Source: Antrodiella citrinella
Lineage: Eukaryota > Basidiomycota > Agaricomycetes > Polyporales > Steccherinaceae
Length of the DNA: 64,000 nucleotides
Assembly: GCA_004802725.1 (NCBI GenBank)
Contig: SGPM01000060.1
Coordinates: 1 to 64,000 of the forward strand
Direction: 5' to 3'
The notes below the pieces were generated by a model. That model saw only the letters and a program-made list of their open reading frames with translations, made no database searches and was not told the DNA's origin. The stretch's first letter is position 1. Each line of letters opens with the position of its first letter. Shown here piece by piece: positions 10,627 through 20,933 of this stretch. Made by a program: the position numbers and the translations under genes.

Positions 10627-11339
10627 ATGACCAAAGCGTGTCATAACGATGATGGCCATCATCATGGCCGTTCGACGACGCGCCACAGTTGCTCGGTAAT
10701 GTCCCTTGTTCTCTACTGAAGTCTTGTTCTTCGCCCCACCCCGACCCCGCGCCGTTGTTGTTATCGTCTTTTTTTCTACCTTGCTTTTATTCCCTCGACG
10801 GAGGGCCCTTGTGTCTTTTGTTTTTGGCTGGTCCCTCGGCAGAGGTGCCCTCGACGGAGGATGCCCTCTTAAGGAGGATGGTTACCCACTTTCTTACCCA
10901 CCCCCTCGACGGAGGATGTCCCGTGCCCACATGCCCACTTTCGGCTCGGATGCCCTCGACGGAGGATGCTCTCCCATCGCGGAGGAGGCTGCTTCACTGA
11001 CCCTTTCTTCTATTCCCTCGACGGAGGATGCCCATGCCGGGTGACAGACGGCAGTAGGATGTCCCTCGACGGAGGATGCCCCCTCGAGTATACTCAGGGG
11101 ATGGATACCATTTCACTGTTCACCTTGGAGGTCGCCTCGACAATGGGCGGACCACCGCCACTGCGGCTTGGTGGCCTCCCCCTTCTACCCTCTTCGCTCG
11201 CCACAAGTTGGCTTTGACCTTCGTCTGTTTGTTGGGGTCGGTGGTGGTGGTGCTTTCACAGGTATCCTGGACTCTCTCGATGCGGATTAAGAATATGGAT
11301 CAAACCCACTGGAGTCGCGGACAACGGGTCACAGCTTAG
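10627..11339 (+). CDS. Small basic His-rich two-exon protein, copy B
   Basis: Exon 1 10627-10695 (23 codons, beginning MTKACHNDDGHHHGRS), intron 10696-11261 (566 bp), exon 2 11262-11339; 48 residues. The first codons differ from copy A because of a rearranged leader, but the frame joins exactly at GHHHGRSTTRHSCS. Exon 2 differs by Lys to Met. The splice borders are unchanged. Function unknown. An open frame kept despite indels is the main argument that this is translated. Confidence 0.45.
10793..11075 (+). repeat. Array of CCTCGACGGAGG motifs, copy B
   Basis: Six exact copies start at 10793, 10849, 10904, 10954, 11016 and 11064. Spacings are 56, 55, 50, 62 and 48, one base shorter than copy A in the first interval. 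The motifs are unchanged while flanking bases differ in places. Confidence 0.85.
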
Positions 11340-11828
11340 GTGCGTGTTTCTTCTTTCCCCGAGGGAGGGCGCGTCGCATATGCGCGTGTCCTGGCGCAGA
11401 CCTTTTCGTGGTCCTCGGGATAAGTACCCACTTGGGGAAACCAACATGCGTCTTAAGGTCTTTTTTTTCTTCTACGTCACTGTTGTGTCACTGTGATCGT
11501 GTGTAGTCGTCGTTGAAGACGCTACTCATTGTATCATAATCCCGGGCCTTCTCGTCGTTCTCGATGTTCATTGCCATCATTGGTGTTGTATTCTTAAATT
11601 CACTGTGATGTAAGGTGTTTGCTCTCATGGGACAGTAGTATAAGCGAAAATATTCAGTGACAAACTACAAATTGGAGATAGAATGTGCGGTGTGGTAACT
11701 GGATCAATACAGAGACTCCTGGAAACTCGTGAGTCACGAGAAGCTTCATCTCGTACCTAGTTCCACACCGAAACAGCCTCTGCGCTTCTCGCGCTCTCTC
11801 TGTTCCAGACCAGCGAGTACAGCTTCAG

Positions 11829-12539
11829 CTACTTCGACAGCCAAGTGCCGACTCGATCCCTCTCCCCGATCCTACGGAGTTCTTCGAGTTGAGCCTCCAA
11901 CCCTGCTTTGGCTGACTTGACATCCGAGAGCTCCTTCTGGAGTTCTTCGCGTCGAGCCTCTGACACTGCTTGGGCTGACTTGACGTCTGAGAGCTCCTGG
12001 TGCCAACTCTCCTTCTCCTTCTCCNNNTCCTTGCGCCAATGTTCACCCTCCTGTAGGACTGCACGGGCAACTTCACATTTGTGCAGTCTCAGTCCTCGGG
12101 AGTCCATCTGTCCCACTATCCCGCTCATGTTGGCACTAGAATCCGACCCGGATCTGCATGGGCTGCAGGCATTGGGACTTATAGGCGGCGGGGTCACCTC
12201 TAGATTTCCGGTAGTGTTCAGAGTGTCAGTTTCAACAGGATCATTCTGTACATGAGACTCGTGAGCAAATCGTAATTATTTTGAAGGCCTTTGTAACCTA
12301 CCTCGGCTACGTTAGACAAGGAACCTGCGGCCCTGTAGTCGCCAACACCTTGCCAATGCTTCGCGAGCTCCGGGGTCTCTGTTCTCGTACTATGTGCCTC
12401 GGATGAAGCGGTATCTTCGCCTGGCAATCGAGTCGACTCAATTAGTAGATGCGATGAACAGCTTACCAACTGACGCGGGATCGCCTGTGAACCGCCCTGC
12501 TTCATATTCGGAGCGGTCGCGGTGGGACTCGGAGGACAT
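11829..12539 (-). pseudogene. Coiled-coil protein, copy B, frameshifted at the C-terminus
   Basis: Same three-exon structure as the gene at 4566-5348, start ATG complement of 12537-12539. A 5-bp insertion near 11851 (GCCGACTCGATCCC against GCCGATCCC) changes the frame after ...GERDR. The coiled coil is kept, but the last about 30 residues are replaced by VGTWLSK and a stop. An NNN at 12025-12027 hides six bases relative to copy A. It may still make a coiled-coil protein without the Cys/Trp tail. Confidence 0.6.
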
Positions 12540-12847
12540 AATACTAAGAGACGACTGAGGTTGGGGGTGACGATGTTGTACGAAGTGGTGGGATCTCGTA
12601 GAAGTGTATTCGGGAAAGAGATGAGGGGATATTTGTGGGAGAAAATGAAGAGAATGCGAATGAAGAGGCCCGGGACGCATCCTCGAGGATTTTGTGGCAG
12701 ATGTGGGTGGAGATTTGGACTGCATCATTGTCAGCCGCACCTTGGGCTTTCACAAACCTGCAACAGGCTCAAGTTCCAACCAATAAATAAATACCAGAGA
12801 TGAAGATGAGGAAGATCGGCGCATGGTTTTAGACGACTGCGCTCTAC

Positions 12848-13135
12848 TCAAATATCAGTGGACGCCACAGTAAGTAGGTCGAGCAATAGGAGTGCGCCAT
12901 CGGCATATTCCGAATCCAGTGAATCCGCCTCAGGCTCTACGGCACTGCAGAAACCAAAATATCCGCACTTGATGGTATACACATTCACTCTATTCACCAT
13001 GTAGAGATGGCATATGAGAGCAAGGGGAGTGATTCCTCTTGCACTTCGTGATTCCTCTTGCACTTCGTGATTCCACACCAACGCCTTCGTATCTGTCTGA
13101 TCGTCGACGTCGTCGTCCGAGTCGCTTTGCTCCAT
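12848..13135 (-). CDS. Small acidic hypothetical protein
   Basis: A 95-codon ORF starting MEQSDSDDDVDDQTD and ending LLLLDLLTVASTDI. The N-terminus is acidic and the C-terminal end hydrophobic. No family recognised. The right-hand breakpoint of the tandem duplication (13009) falls inside it, so copy A keeps only the 3' part. A 19-bp unit (GATTCCTCTTGCACTTCGT) is repeated twice at about 13033-13073 within the frame. It could be a chance ORF. Confidence 0.3.
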   Translation of the reverse strand: MEQSDSDDDVDDQTDTKALVWNHEVQEESRSARGITPLALICHLYMVNRVNVYTIKCGYFGFCSAVEPEADSLDSEYADGALLLLDLLTVASTDI

Positions 13136-13355
13136 GTCAGCGAGATGTCTTCACAGATGTTTGCGAGGGTCGCACACGAAGTGGTCGTCTTCGTCGTCAA
13201 TGCCACCGTTTCTACGCCAGTGACGGAAAAGCTCCTTTATCGCGAGTGTCTAGAGCGGTCATCCCGGCGCGTGTTCGGGTGAGCGGGCTTACCTGATGCG
13301 GATGTGGCAAACACGTGAAAAGTACCCCGCTAGCCCGCCCGCCGAGCCGGTGGTC

Positions 13356-13362
13356 TTTATAA
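13356..13362 (+). promoter_or_regulatory. TATA-like element of the thiolase gene
   Basis: TTTATAA lies 48 bp upstream of the thiolase ATG, followed by a pyrimidine-rich leader (CCTCTTCAGCTTTTCCACC). Short leaders of this kind are usual for highly expressed fungal metabolic genes. Confidence 0.4.
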
Positions 13363-13409
13363 CGTCCTCTTCAGCTTTTCCACCTCTTCATCTACATCCT
13401 ACCCTCGCT

Positions 13410-14890
13410 ATGACTTCCATCGTAGAAAAGATTGCAAACGCTGTCGGCACCAGTGCGCGCGCCCGTGTCCTCCACCAGAACGACAACGACGTCGTTATCG
13501 TCACCGCCGTCCGTTCTGCCATCACAAAGGTACGTCCTGCGCTGCCGCGTCGTCGCCTTACCCTGCTCATCATCTTCTTGCAGGCCAAGAAGGGTGGATT
13601 CAAGGACACTCGTCCTGAAGAGATCCTCTCAGCTGTCCTCAAGGCCTCCTATCAGAAGGCCGGCGTCGACCCTGCCCTCATCGAGGACATCGTCGTTGGC
13701 AACGTCTTGCCCCCAGGCGGAGGTGCCAGCGCCGCGCGCATGGCCGCCCTCGCTGCTGGTATCCCCCACACTACATCCCTCAANACCGTCAACCGTCAGT
13801 GCTCGTCGGGTTTGACCGCGGTCAACCAAGTCGCGAACCAGATTGCGTTGGGACAGATCGACATTGGTATCGGTAAGCACTGTCTTGGTACATGTTTCCT
13901 TGTTCCCTCCTCATGTAGAGCTTTGTGTAGGCGCGGGTGTCGAGTCCATGACCTTCGGGTACGGCGCCCAGTCCCAACCAGACGGCTTCTCCGAGAAGGT
14001 CTTGTCCTGCCAAGAAGCCGAAGACTGCCTTATCCCTATGGGTATCACCTCCGAGAACGTCGCTTCGGACTACTCAATCTCGCGTTCCGTCCAGGACGAC
14101 TTCGCCGCAAAGTCGTTCCAAAAAGCCGCCAAGGCGCAGAAAGAGGGCAAGTTCAGAGACGAGATCGTCCCTATCTCCGTCAAGTGGGTGGACCCTAAGA
14201 CGGAGGCCGAGAAGGAGATTGTCGTTGACGCAGACGATGGTGTCCGGAACGGTGTCACCAAAGAGAGTTTGGCGAAGCTGAGGCCCGCGTTCGCCAAGGA
14301 GGGAACCACCCACGCTGGTAAGCATCATCTTGCCTTCCCTTCCAGTCTTTCATCTACTCAACTCTACATTCAGGAAACGCGTCGCAAGTCTCTGACGGCG
14401 CAGCCGCCGTGCTCCTCGCTCGCCGTTCTGTCGCCAAGCGTCTCGGCCTCCCCATCGTCGGCAAGTTCGTCTTCGCCGCTACCGTCGGTGTCCCCCCACG
14501 GATCATGGGTGTCGGCCCCGCCTACGCCATCCCCAAGGTCCTCGCCAAGACCGGTCTGACGAAGGAGGACATCGATTTCTTCGAGATCAACGAGGCGTTT
14601 GCGAGCCAGGCTGTGTACTCTGTGCAGACTCTTGGTATTCCCTTCGAGAAGGTCAACCTGAACGGTGGCGCGATCGCTATTGGACACCCCTTGGGTTGCA
14701 GTACGTCTTTTTNCACGTTCTCTGCGTTTTGCTCATGAGTGAGACTAACTGATTCATTTTCGCAGCTGGTGCGAGGCAGGTCGCCACCGGCCTGAACATC
14801 GCGAAGCAGACTGGCGGCAAGATATTCGTCACCAGTATGTGCATCGGATCCGGCATGGGCATGGCGGCGGTATTCGTCTCTGAGCAGTAG
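13410..14890 (+). CDS. POT1: 3-ketoacyl-CoA thiolase (acetyl-CoA C-acyltransferase)
   Basis: Catalyses the last step of fatty-acid beta-oxidation, cleaving 3-ketoacyl-CoA with CoA to acetyl-CoA and a shortened acyl-CoA. Five exons: 13410-13529, 13584-13872, 13931-14317, 14374-14700 and 14766-14890, with introns of 52-65 bp; 415 residues, normal for the family. Visible thiolase signatures are VNRQCSSGLTAVN with the acyl-accepting Cys, NEAFASQAV, GGAIAIGHPLGCTGARQ with the catalytic His, and the C-terminal MCIGSGMGMAAVF with the second catalytic Cys. The order and the VLPPGGGASAARMAA loop match the peroxisomal Pot1/ACAA1 type rather than cytosolic Erg10. No standard PTS2 is clear in the first 30 residues and the end (SEQ) is not PTS1, so location is uncertain. 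Two Ns (13784, 14713) do not break the frame. Confidence 0.93.
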
Positions 14891-17553
14891 GCTGTCGCGT
14901 GTTTATTTTATGTGAACATGTGCACTAGGGCTGTTGTTCTACTTTTTNTTTGTGTACGTCCTTGGATTATCTGTATTCAAGTGTATCATTATCTGCTTCT
15001 GCTTGCTTTACTNTCAGTGAGGATGACGATGGCGTANNNNGNATTCGGGGAAGAACCGGCGTTCGGAGCGCCCATGTTCATGTTGAGTGGGCCGGGCCGA
15101 TGCTCCAGTTTTGGTGTTCAAAGCTACGAACATTGTCTACTGTAACTCAACACCTACAACCATCATTGCCTCGNGCATTACCATATCACCTNATCATTGT
15201 TTTCATTCACCTGCATTCNTGTGTCCTGTCTGCCCATTGGTCCTTCCGTGCAAACTGACTTAGAACTTGGAATCTGGAGAGTCAGTGCGCGTCTCGTGCT
15301 CCTACCAAGGCCAAGCTTAAGGGAGAAGCACCGAAAGCGAAGGCGGCGAACCGAACTGTGTACCATGCAGACAAGGGAGACACTATGGATGTGGATGAGG
15401 ATGAAGTAGNNGNNNTNGNNGNNNNTNNNNNNNNNNNNNNNNNNNNNNNNNNNNNNNNNNNNNNNNNNNNNNNNANTTGGTGNCCGTGGAACTGGAGGAT
15501 CATCTTCAATGACCACTACTTCATCCTCATCCATCCACAGTTCGGTTCGCTGCCTNCACTTTCGGTGCTTCTTGGTAGGAGCACGAGACGCNCGCTGAGC
15601 TCGAGGAGCCTTGCCTTTGTTCTTCGTCGCACGCTTCACCATAGTCTCCCAGGGCAGACCAGGATACGTGACCGAGAGAATCACTGTGCTAAAGGCACAC
15701 GCCAGATNCAGTCGGCAAATTCCGNAGACTCTTTCATGTGTAGATTCGTTTCAAAATATTCCTCTCTCGTTTGCATGCTGTGANAACGCGATGTGAGAGT
15801 AAAGATAACAACGATGCAATANATATTACATGCTATCTGTCTCAGACGGTAGAAAACAAGAGAGCGAATGAACCGACATTTTCCTGATTCAGAGACAGCA
15901 CGCGCCTCTAACCCTTCCTTCCAGTTCTTACCTTGAGCAGATTCTCACTATAACGTCCTGGATTCAGCACACGTTTTGACCCCTGAAACTGACATGTGTT
16001 CATCTATTTCTTTCTCTTCTGGCTCNCGCTTCTACNNCACCGTGGCTGTTTTCCGCCGCCGATAACACTCATNNTCGCCNCTGGACCTTCCTATACCACN
16101 GTGGAGTGATACGGCAATCGGGAGAGGGCTCGAAAGCGCGACTGAGTGAATTGGATAAAGAGAGGGGCGTGTCAATTCGTCATTAGTGAGTACGTCGTTC
16201 GAGAACACAGATTCGCCCTACCTTGCTGATGAGGCTCTCAAAGTTTNTACCAAAACGATGCACGTATACAGCAATCATGTCTTCTCTGCGACTGCTGCAA
16301 GACTAGATGTTCCTGGAGACNGTCTATACGTCAATCCATCCTCNCACGCAANTGTGTCCNGACNATANNATAAGGACGTACGACGTTGGCAGCAAGAGGA
16401 TCGGAGTCTGGGAAGCGCAACANCGGGATATGGGTCGACGCCTTGGGCTCCGTAGTCCGTGCAGGGTCTTTGTCGTTGAAGCATATCACAAAAATCNTAA
16501 AGTGACCGTCAGAACGCATCGGATGGTGCGNCCTCGCCGNTTCGCGTTTTACCCTTCACTTGTGCTAATGCTTCTTCATATGCAGCATGGAATGAACTNT
16601 ATACACCNCGTTTATTCCCCCTCGCATGCTGGAGGAGAGGATAGCACTTGACGCGCGGAGGGGCTGGTACTGCTGATCATATATGCTGCGCAGAAGCAAG
16701 GACAGCAAGGATCAACAACTCCGCAACGATCTGTGACGACACTCACATTCGACGTGATCCAACAGCGATAGTATGTGCACGTACACCCCACGTGGAGTCG
16801 AGGACCCGTCCGCAGACGTTGGGGCATGCGTCCAGGAGGACGAGATCGTCTAGAACGAATTGACGAAATGGGTTTCGGNGAGCATGTTCTATGAAGGACA
16901 CAACATCAGTTTCAAGTTGTTTGTGAAGCTCTTCATGATTGATCTATCGCACACTTTTCGCTGGTGAACGGAACCTTGGTGTGTTCGTGAGATGAGACAG
17001 TCCAGATGGCCATTAACTGATCATTCTGTGAGCCGCACTTCTTCTATCAGTGAAGAATCGAAATGGAGTGTACTCATCTGTCTCACTACTAGATGTGGCA
17101 CGATTCTGTGCACCATTGTGATCGTCATAGTCCGTGTGTTCACCCAGTCAAGGAGCTTGCAATTGAGAGCGCATTTGAAGCAGCTGCAAGTCATGATGGC
17201 GTGAGATTTTACGTTGCTTGGATGTCCTACGCTCCTCATGATTAACATATTGTCTTCAATACAGCACGGCGATGAGGGTCGTGGGTGGGGGAACAGGATG
17301 GTAGACTTCGACCTCGACCTAGCACCTGTTATTACGGCCCGTGGATACCGCTGAAAACAACAAGAGCCCGGAGCCCGGGCGCGTAAAGTGAGGAGGCGCC
17401 CTGGCCACACATTAAGCGGGTTTGTCCAGCTGCTCTCAAGCCCATTGTTTCTCTTCACCGTCCACTACATACTTGTGAACGCTACCAAGCATCTTCCCTG
17501 TCGTCTACCCTGTCTTCGCTGTGTTTTCTTGCACACGTCGTCAAGCAATCAAT
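14891..17553. other. Gene-poor, N-rich region
   Basis: Contains many single Ns, an N-rich gap and an inverted repeat. A minus-strand fragment near 15640 starts MVKRATKNKGKAPRAQ and continues with DEDEVVVIEDDPPVP before it runs into Ns; it resembles a basic, then acidic, nuclear-protein N-terminus but cannot be completed. From 16000 to 17500 I see only short ORFs with no family signature. The last about 150 bp before 17554 are C/T-rich and are probably the promoter and leader of the next gene. Confidence 0.5.
15288..15601. repeat. Inverted repeat flanking an assembly gap
   Basis: GCGTCTCGTGCTCCTACCAAG on the plus strand near 15290 recurs on the minus strand near 15575-15595. On both arms it is followed by AAGCACCGAAAG, GAACCGAACTGTG and GATGAGGATGAAGTAG in the same order. 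The arms differ by a few insertions, and the gap of about 65 Ns lies between them. It is either a genuine palindromic duplication or a join of two reads of one repeat in opposite orientation. Confidence 0.7.
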
Positions 17554-18689
17554 ATGGCTGTCCCAGTGCAACCTGCTCAAGAACCCGTCGAACCCCGTAC
17601 CAGTCGCGAGGTCGTGCTGCAACAGGATCTTGACTCTCCCACTCATCTTACCAAGGAGATGATGATGTTACTCCCGTTATGGAAAGTTAAATACTATGCT
17701 TTGGTACGTGCTGACATTCAATTTCGTTTTCTTCGCGATTGTCATTGGCCATCACGGCCACGACCCATCCTCTACTCTACTCTTCACCATTCTCACGTAC
17801 CATGACGTTGCAGACGCACCAAATGTACCCCTCCTTCTCTTCATCCAAGGCAGAGCTAGTCAACCAATTGTTCGAACATCGTCAATTCATTGAGCGAAAC
17901 GTCGGTCGCGACCGCGGTCTCCGTCATGGGATTTTGGAGAAGACGATTGTGAAGAAACCAATCATTCGCCCCAATCATAATACCGGAATGATCATTTCTC
18001 AGGCGTGTAACAAGAACTTCAGGCCCAACAAGCCTCGTACTCGTGAGGATGCCGAAATCGACGAGGCGCTGAAGACAATATTTCAGCAATGGATCGACAA
18101 TGGATGGGTGGACACGGTGCCAACCCCCTCCGATCAAAATGGTATGATTGTTTATGCATACGTTGGGGTCGTCATCCTGACTGCTCCTTTTCCAGCCCCG
18201 GATGTGTCCATTGACGAGGTAATGCTGATGGTGAGCGACCCCACTCCCTCCAAGGGCTCTGCCACGCCCACATGCAACTCGAACAACATCGTGCCTATGC
18301 ACTCCCCCTCGCATCCCTTCAACGCATTGCAGCAAGCGCCGCTCTCCGCACCTCTCGCTTCCCCTCTCAACGGATACAACAACACGACGATCCGTGACTA
18401 CTACTCTCCAGCGGGCATGGCCGAGCTACTCGACCAGCAACGCGCCGCCATCGAGCTCGGCTTCATCAAGAGGCCCCATCCGACACGCGACCATGTGGCT
18501 GCAGTCGTTTACAGAGGGGCGCAGGCGGGTGTGGACTACCAATCGGTGAAGGTCTGCCACGAGAAGGAGAACAAGGCGTTGGCGCGGGTGTTTGCTAGGG
18601 ATGACAGCGAGAAGCTTGTGCGTGTGGGGAAGTTGCCGAAATTGGCGAAGGCTTTGAAGAGGACTGGAGCGTTTTGCATCCGTCCGTGA
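17554..18689 (+). CDS. SAP-like N-terminal family protein, plus-strand member
   Basis: Function unknown. Exons 17554-17703, 17814-18141 and 18196-18689; introns 110 and 54 bp; 323 residues. Exon 1 again has exactly 50 codons ending Tyr-Ala-Leu, then THQMYPSFSSSKAELVNQLF, which fits the second helix of a SAP-like motif. This common exon border ties it to the minus-strand paralogues at 1-478, 6022-7652 and 32083-35489. Unlike them it has a conserved-looking, less repetitive C-terminal half (YYSPAGMAELLDQQRAAIELGF ... KLPKLAKALKRTG). It is the shortest intact member. The 54-bp intron is stop-free and in frame, so two protein forms are possible. Confidence 0.7.
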
Positions 18690-19091
18690 GGGGGAAGAGG
18701 GGAAGAGGACTGCGTCGTCTTATGTGGACGTTGTGACGCGGGGGATTGGAGTATCGGCGATGATCGAGACTCTGCACGTGGGAGGTGTTGAAGGGTTTGG
18801 AGGTGTCAGTATTGGTTCGTTGGTAGGTATTGTATCAGTAGTGTATCATTGGTGCCTTGCAGTCGTCTTGTGTCCGTCGACATTGTGGCGAGCTTGAAAT
18901 TCAGTCATAACGCATATTTCCGGTCTGAGAGCGCATGCCCAGTCGAACACAAGACTCGGGGAAGTTGTCACTTTCGAAGAGAGGTTGTATCCTACATAAA
19001 TATTGACTGTATTCTACGATACATTGTACATTGCATTTCCGTTCCAAAATTCCAAAAATCGCGTTCTACAAGCCCATCTTGCTACCCACGT
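18690..19091. other. Intergenic, convergent 3' ends
   Basis: AT-richer DNA between two convergent genes. I see no ORF or repeat worth naming. Confidence 0.5.
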
Positions 19092-20933
19092 TTACTGCAA
19101 CAAGTCCCAGAGCGGACTCATTGGACCTCCAACCAAAGTCGGCCCCAGTCTCACCGCATACGCGTTACACGCCCCACACCGGCACCTCCCAAAAGCACCT
19201 CCAGTCTCCCTCCCCCACAAGGACCCCCTCAGCGCATGCTGATACACCTTCTGCCATTTATATGCGTTCCGTACACAGCTCGGGACGCCGTCCACCAAAA
19301 CGTCAGAGATCCCTGTGAGCTGCTGGACGACGATGACGAGCCACGTCAGAGCGTACGCGTTCACTTTGCCCTCCGCAGTCTCCGTGGGTAGGTCGGAGGC
19401 GTAGACGACGTGTAGACACCGGAGGAGGGGCGCCATGGCGGGATAACACGCTCCGAGTGTACGGCTCTCTTTGCACACGATGACGAGTGCGGCGATGCTC
19501 AGCTGAGACGCGTCGACGTCCGTCAGCTGCAAGACGAGCAATCCCGGTGCGACGGTCAGGAGTCTGCGCCAGTCGTCGCTGGTCTGCATCGCCGAAAGGG
19601 AGACAGAGACATGGGTGATGCGGCGCACGAGCGTGGGGTAGTCCATGAGCAGCTGGAAAAACGGCTCGTGCGTCCCCGAAGTCGGGGTCGCGTTCGGGTC
19701 GGGGCCCAGCTCCACGACGAAGTGCGTGCACTTGCACGTCGCGGGCTTCTTCAACCCGGAATCAAGAGGTGCAAGGACGATCTTGGTCCTCCAATCCACG
19801 TCACCTTCACGCGCAGCTTCTCTCTCCCTGCGCCGTGCGTCCGGACTGATAGAAGGTGCTTGAATGGACAACGCCAGGTCGCATTCGCATTCTAAGCATT
19901 GGGTCAAGGGAGTGGGTACCGGATCCATAGACCAAAACTGCTCCAATCCCGCAAATTCGAACGCAACAACGGACTCCTTCAGAGCGGGCGCGCGTATGAT
20001 CTGGTAAAGGACCACAACGAGCTCAGGTGGGAGCATCCTAAATTCCAGCTTGCGGAGGGATGACATCGTCACGGGGTATTGACCACTCCCCAGGAGGACA
20101 TTTCTTGCGAACAATGGTAGAGCGGCCGGGTCGATTCCTTGCAACGTGCACGTTTCCGATGAGACTACGAGCTCCTGCAACACTGGAACCGCGCGAAGAT
20201 GCGCGAAGATGAATGCAATGATCGGCTCCGTAAGACATGCGTAGTGAAGCGTGAACGAGGTCAATTGTGGCAGAGGGGAAAGGATGCGGACCCTGCGCAT
20301 GTCGATGAATATGTCCGTCAGACGAAGAGACCGCAAAGACGGGGTACAGATGAAGCGAGCGGCCTCGTTGGCGATGCCCAGGGCCTGGGACTGAGTAGCT
20401 CCTGCCGACAGAGCCAACTGCTCCAGGTTGGGCATGACGGTGTTCGCGAGACGTCGAAGGAGAAGAAGATAGAATGTGGGGTCTTCCCGCGCCGAGCACA
20501 GTTGAATGGTTTGGATTCGACCAGTATGAGTTCGACAAGCGTCGAGGAGAGCTGAGACTGCAATGGCCTCCGACACCGTGTATGTCCCTACGTATCCACG
20601 GATATGAAGAGGACGTCTCGTGCCCATGAAGTTAAGCCCGAGTAAGGAGCTTCTGACCAAAGCCGCAGACATGTCGAATCTACACCATGCTTCAGACATG
20701 CGCGAGAATATCCTCCGCCAACGCCAACACACACGGCAAATAGCAAGAATTGCGGCCTGGATGTTTCCGGATACCACGTACTCTTCGAGACCGCTGGACT
20801 GCATTTGCCCAATGAGAATGAAGGACCACTTGAAGATCTCCCCAAGAATTTCGGCAGGAAAATCATTGATGTTTCGGGTACGACGACTAGTGGTGGCCCG
20901 CTCTAAGTGGCAAGCATCTCGGGCCACAATCAA
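19092..20933 (-). CDS. F-box/leucine-rich protein
   Basis: Probable substrate-recognition subunit of an SCF (Skp1-Cullin-F-box) ubiquitin ligase. Single exon, 613 residues, start at the complement of 20933. Residues about 22-95 form the F-box-like region (NDFPAEILGEIFKWSF ... ICRVCWRWRRIFSRMSEAWCRFD), followed by RRPLHIRGYV and irregular leucine-rich repeats to about residue 330. Two Cys clusters (CLECECDL and CKCTHFVVELG) follow. The same order (PLHFRG, then CTCQL and CRCPTFSVAF) occurs in the F-box protein at 24049-25822, so the two are distant paralogues. These families are large and lineage-specific in Agaricomycetes. The target is unknown. Confidence 0.85.
   Translation of the reverse strand: MIVARDACHLERATTSRRTRNINDFPAEILGEIFKWSFILIGQMQSSGLEEYVVSGNIQAAILAICRVCWRWRRIFSRMSEAWCRFDMSAALVRSSLLGLNFMGTRRPLHIRGYVGTYTVSEAIAVSALLDACRTHTGRIQTIQLCSAREDPTFYLLLLRRLANTVMPNLEQLALSAGATQSQALGIANEAARFICTPSLRSLRLTDIFIDMRRVRILSPLPQLTSFTLHYACLTEPIIAFIFAHLRAVPVLQELVVSSETCTLQGIDPAALPLFARNVLLGSGQYPVTMSSLRKLEFRMLPPELVVVLYQIIRAPALKESVVAFEFAGLEQFWSMDPVPTPLTQCLECECDLALSIQAPSISPDARRREREAAREGDVDWRTKIVLAPLDSGLKKPATCKCTHFVVELGPDPNATPTSGTHEPFFQLLMDYPTLVRRITHVSVSLSAMQTSDDWRRLLTVAPGLLVLQLTDVDASQLSIAALVIVCKESRTLGACYPAMAPLLRCLHVVYASDLPTETAEGKVNAYALTWLVIVVQQLTGISDVLVDGVPSCVRNAYKWQKVYQHALRGSLWGRETGGAFGRCRCGACNAYAVRLGPTLVGGPMSPLWDLLQ

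Larger units (their letters stand above)
7175..13009. repeat. Tandem segmental duplication, copy B (right end of array)
   Basis: Second copy of the about 7.17-kb unit. It differs from copy A by small changes: loss of GATGATG-type triplets near 7940, a changed 5' leader of the small gene near 10590-10640, a 5-bp insertion near 11851 that frameshifts the coiled-coil gene, and an NNN at 12025-12027. The unit ends at 13009 inside a possible small acidic-protein gene, which is intact here but cut in copy A. This places the original right-hand breakpoint. Confidence 0.95.

Noticed and set aside
13296..13409. Upstream ATG (13296) in frame with the thiolase
   Set aside because: It precedes the TATA-like element and the leader, and thiolases of this type start at the downstream MTSIVEKIA-like sequence.
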